Assembly (NCBI GenBank): GCA_031177845.1
Contig: JAPSGG010000070.1
Span: 1-7,098, forward strand
Source: Chromatiales bacterium
Lineage (GTDB): Bacteria > Pseudomonadota > Gammaproteobacteria > JACCYU01
Direction: 5' to 3'
DNA: 7,098 nucleotides
Both the position numbers and the translations under genes were made by a program. Positions 5,636 through 7,098 of the stretch are shown piece after piece. The first letter of the stretch is position 1. Each line of letters opens with the position of its first letter. The notes under the pieces were generated by a model that ran no database searches, was not told where the DNA came from, and was given only the letters and a program-made list of their open reading frames with translations.

Positions 5636-5947
5636 ATGGTAGAAAAAATCATGACGACGCGCGCGCAAGCTGAGAACCGCCGCAAGGCTTTTGTCGAGGT
5701 GTTTAGGATCTTTCTAGCGAGCTATCCCGAGCACGTGATCGCCCAGGCCGCCCGCAAGGCTTGGGAGATCTTGAGCGCCGAGCCTCATGCGATCCACCGG
5801 GCCATTCTAGTGGGCGAGTGGCACGCCAAGGCGCGCATGGCGGCGGTGCGCCGCGCTGGGGCCGCAAAGGCTGAGGCTGTAGCTACTGAGGTTTCGACTA
5901 ACAGTGAGCACGAGCCCGCCGCCGAGCGTCTCCCGCATTCACGTTAA
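5636..5947 (+). CDS. Small basic/helical protein of unknown function, 103 aa (paralogue A)
   Basis: The protein starts MVEKIMTTRAQAENRRKAF, has the core ASYPEHVIAQAARKAWEIL (28-46), then HAIHRAILVGEWHAKARMAA (51-70), and ends in an Ala/Glu-rich low-complexity tail (about 74-103). It is predicted mostly helical, cytoplasmic, with no signal peptide. I do not recognise the family. The start at 5636 rather than 5651 is preferred because the paralogue at 6980 has the same layout: ATG GTN GAR, two variable codons, then a second ATG. The differences in the conserved codons are synonymous (GTA/GTG, GAA/GAG). Both also have AAGGT 10-13 bases before the first ATG. The frame is open upstream to 5492, but that stretch runs through the palindrome and has no support. 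The palindromic site directly upstream suggests tight or autogenous control. Confidence 0.7.
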   Translation: MVEKIMTTRAQAENRRKAFVEVFRIFLASYPEHVIAQAARKAWEILSAEPHAIHRAILVGEWHAKARMAAVRRAGAAKAEAVATEVSTNSEHEPAAERLPHSR

Positions 5948-6041
5948 TGGCGCAGCTCATTTTGGAGAGTTTCTTGTCATCGCCGGTATTGTAATCCTCT
6001 ATCCGGCCGATGCAGTACCCGACGGGCATCGCTTGGTAGCT

Positions 6042-6240
6042 TAAAGGCTGTGCCTACACCGTTCTTCGATGATAGCCTTGGCCTTGCGCGTTGATACCCC
6101 CTCCATGTACATCTCGGCCAGTGCCGAGTCCAATGCCTTCCTCGAGCGTTGATAGTGCCCGAACAGCTGGGTCAGCAGCGGCCATCGCGAGTGGTGGCAC
6201 ACGCAACTTTAGGCCGCTTTACATGTCGCCTCCGTGGTCA
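6042..6240 (-). pseudogene. IS256-family transposase, N-terminal remnant
   Basis: On the minus strand, three frames joined by small indels give LKLRVPP, then WPLLTQLFGHYQRSRKALDS, ALAEMYMEGVSTRKAKAIIE and ERCRH. This is the conserved N-terminal helical segment of IS256-type transposases ('LRVPRxRDGRFxxxLFxxYQRSxKALxxALAEMYVQGVSTRKVxAITEELCGH'). An in-frame TAA before SGLKLRVP and frame changes around 6180 show decay. The element stops abruptly after ERCRHS, near 6042, and the rest of the transposase is not downstream. Its subfamily resembles the C-terminal remnant at 1850-2079. The 94 bp between 5948 and 6041 hold nothing convincing. Confidence 0.75.
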
Positions 6241-6348
6241 TGGCAGATACGCTCCTTCGAGAGCTGACGTCGACCATCAAAGTCTTGCCGTGACAACTGC
6301 TCGCGTTCAAGGATTTACGAACGTTACTCGGGACCTTAGCGGGAATTC

Positions 6349-6618
6349 TTATTCGCACAAGCGTTCCAACGCGGCTTTAAGCAGGGGCGCTTCCTCTTTA
6401 GGATCGTTACGCAAGGCATTCGTGAGTGCGTCGATTATGTCGAATAGCGCGTCCGGGTGGTTCTCCCATGCTTCAGCAAGTACCCCATCTGCTTGAGCCA
6501 AAACAAGGGAGGCTGCGTATCGCAAGTCAGCATGGGTTCGGTCATTGGCATCCTCTTCGATCTTGTGGCTTGCGGGCGCTGGCTCAGAATGCACCTGCGC
6601 CTTATCAATGGTGATCAT
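6349..6618 (-). CDS. Small acidic hypothetical protein, 89 aa
   Basis: An ATG at 6616-6618 follows AGAGGGA at proper spacing (six bases from GAGGG), and the frame runs 89 codons to TAA at 6349-6351. The protein begins MITIDKAQVHSEPAPASHKI with a flexible Pro/Ala-rich N-terminus. It continues with alpha-helical stretches DLRYAASLVLAQADGVLAEA (31-50), DALFDIIDALTNALR (56-70) and APLLKAALERLCE. It is strongly acidic, has no membrane segment, and shows no family I recognise. Good ribosome site and protein-like composition support it as real. It stands alone between the IS256 remnant and the paralogue B region, facing left. Confidence 0.6.
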   Translation of the reverse strand: MITIDKAQVHSEPAPASHKIEEDANDRTHADLRYAASLVLAQADGVLAEAWENHPDALFDIIDALTNALRNDPKEEAPLLKAALERLCE

Positions 6619-6979
6619 GCGATTCCCTCTGGGCTTACTGTGTAGCCGAGCTCGCGCTTGAGATTATCGTTTGGCCATGAAGTCGACCGAGAGCATGGTC
6701 ACATCGTGATCAGAATAAGTGACTAAAGTGCGCGATGAGCGGAAGTATTGAAAGGAACCGACCGAGATTCCTGCTGGCGTTGTTCATGTTATTTGAGGAT
6801 AGAGGCGATCAATCTGTGTGCACCGTGCGCCGGATTCCGGTTTTTAATGGCCGTGCTAATAGCCATTGGTGGACCGTGACTCGCATACTGCGTCACAGAT
6901 CCAAGGGGCGGGCTTGAGCCCGGCACGCGGGTGGCCTACTGTCAGTCCAACTGCCGCTGCTAAGGTGACAGCATAGCGG
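6619..6979. other. Intergenic stretch with inverted repeats, no convincing gene
   Basis: This is the divergent region between the 89-aa gene (-) and paralogue B (+). A 60-codon frame at 6735-6917 (+) lacks a ribosome site and family features and is not called. Inverted repeats seen: TGGTCAC-ATC-GTGATCA (6696-6712, one mismatch), about 78 bp upstream of the 89-aa start; GTGAC/GTCAC (6876-6880 and 6892-6896); and the hairpin CGGGC-TTGA-GCCCG (6909-6922), with no T run. None can be tied to a known regulator. Confidence 0.5.
6939..6971. promoter_or_regulatory. Inverted repeat upstream of paralogue B
   Basis: CTGTCA (6939-6944) and TGACAG (6966-6971) are inverse arms separated by 21 bases. The right arm starts at the end of AAGG (6962-6965), the probable ribosome site. 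The gap length and position echo the TAGGACC/GGTCCTA arms upstream of paralogue A, though the arm sequences differ, so common function is only suggested. Confidence 0.3.
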
Positions 6980-7098
6980 ATGGTGGAGGACACCATGGAG
7001 ACGACCGTGCTGCAGCGCCGCCGTGAAGGCATCGCGCGGCTACTGAAGATTCATCTCAGAGACTATCCTGAACACGTGATTGCCCAGGCCATACGCGC
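6980..7098 (+). CDS. Paralogue B of the 103-aa protein, truncated by the window end
   Basis: The 39 visible codons read MVEDTMETTVLQRRREG, then IARLLKIHLRDYPEHVIAQA and IR, and the frame is open at the window end. YPEHVIAQA (29-37) is identical to residues 30-38 of the protein encoded at 5636, and the 5' ends align codon by codon. A TAG in frame at 6974-6976 limits the start to 6980 or the internal ATG at 6995. The latter has GGTGGAGGA directly upstream and could serve as a second start. AAGGTG (6962-6967) serves the first. With paralogue A it forms a two-member family about 1.3 kb apart, interrupted by IS debris and the 89-aa gene. Confidence 0.65.
   Translation, partial: MVEDTMETTVLQRRREGIARLLKIHLRDYPEHVIAQAIR

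Noticed and set aside
5904..6029. Minus-strand frame starting MPVGYCIGRIEDYNTGDDKK
   Set aside because: No ribosome site, overlaps the end of the 103-aa gene antisense, and no family recognised.
6735..6917. 60-codon plus-strand frame
   Set aside because: No ribosome site, no recognisable motifs, and composition not distinct from chance in intergenic DNA.

Overview
The window looks like a decayed accessory region (genomic-island type) of a GC-rich proteobacterium. There are few intact genes, several transposase and metabolic-gene remnants, and long non-coding stretches. Remnants of IS630- and IS256-family transposases, a FMN-reductase fragment, a frameshifted heme-binding (GlcG/HbpS-type) gene and a DUF4383 membrane protein would fit an environmental, possibly acidophilic, gammaproteobacterium or Acidithiobacillus-like host. 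That assignment is an impression from gene content and is not demonstrated.

Left part (1-2600). An IS630-type transposase C-terminus (-) abuts a NADPH-dependent FMN reductase fragment (+). They are followed by two intact minus-strand genes: a 95-aa protein of unknown function and a four-helix DUF4383 membrane protein. Next come a frameshifted GlcG/HbpS-type pseudogene (-), the C-terminal end of an IS256-type transposase (+), an intrinsic terminator, and a decayed second copy of the 95-aa gene in the opposite orientation.

Middle (2703-4604, -). The only large intact gene encodes a 633-aa asparagine-synthase-family ligase. It has a good ATP-binding synthetase domain, but the N-terminal glutaminase domain has lost its nucleophilic Cys and glutamine-binding residues. 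It also carries a 48-aa N-terminal extension that follows a strong ribosome binding site. This is the architecture of amide-forming relatives such as lasso-peptide cyclases and beta-lactam synthetases, yet no partner gene (leader peptidase, recognition element, transporter, precursor) is visible.

Right part (4605-7098). About 1 kb without ordinary genes holds a run of GC-rich intrinsic terminators, all on the + strand and spaced about 105-155 nt apart. One unit contains a 7-codon ORF with a perfect Shine-Dalgarno and mutually exclusive hairpins. Then comes a small gene (103 aa) behind an 18-bp perfect palindrome that overlaps its ribosome binding site, an IS256-type N-terminal remnant (-), a small acidic-protein gene (89 aa, -), and a second paralogue of the 103-aa gene that runs off the window end.

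How it fits together: no operon-level pathway can be reconstructed. The candidate novelties are the orphan glutaminase-dead ligase with its extension, the terminator/small-RNA array, and the small paralogous gene family with conserved 5' regulatory layout.
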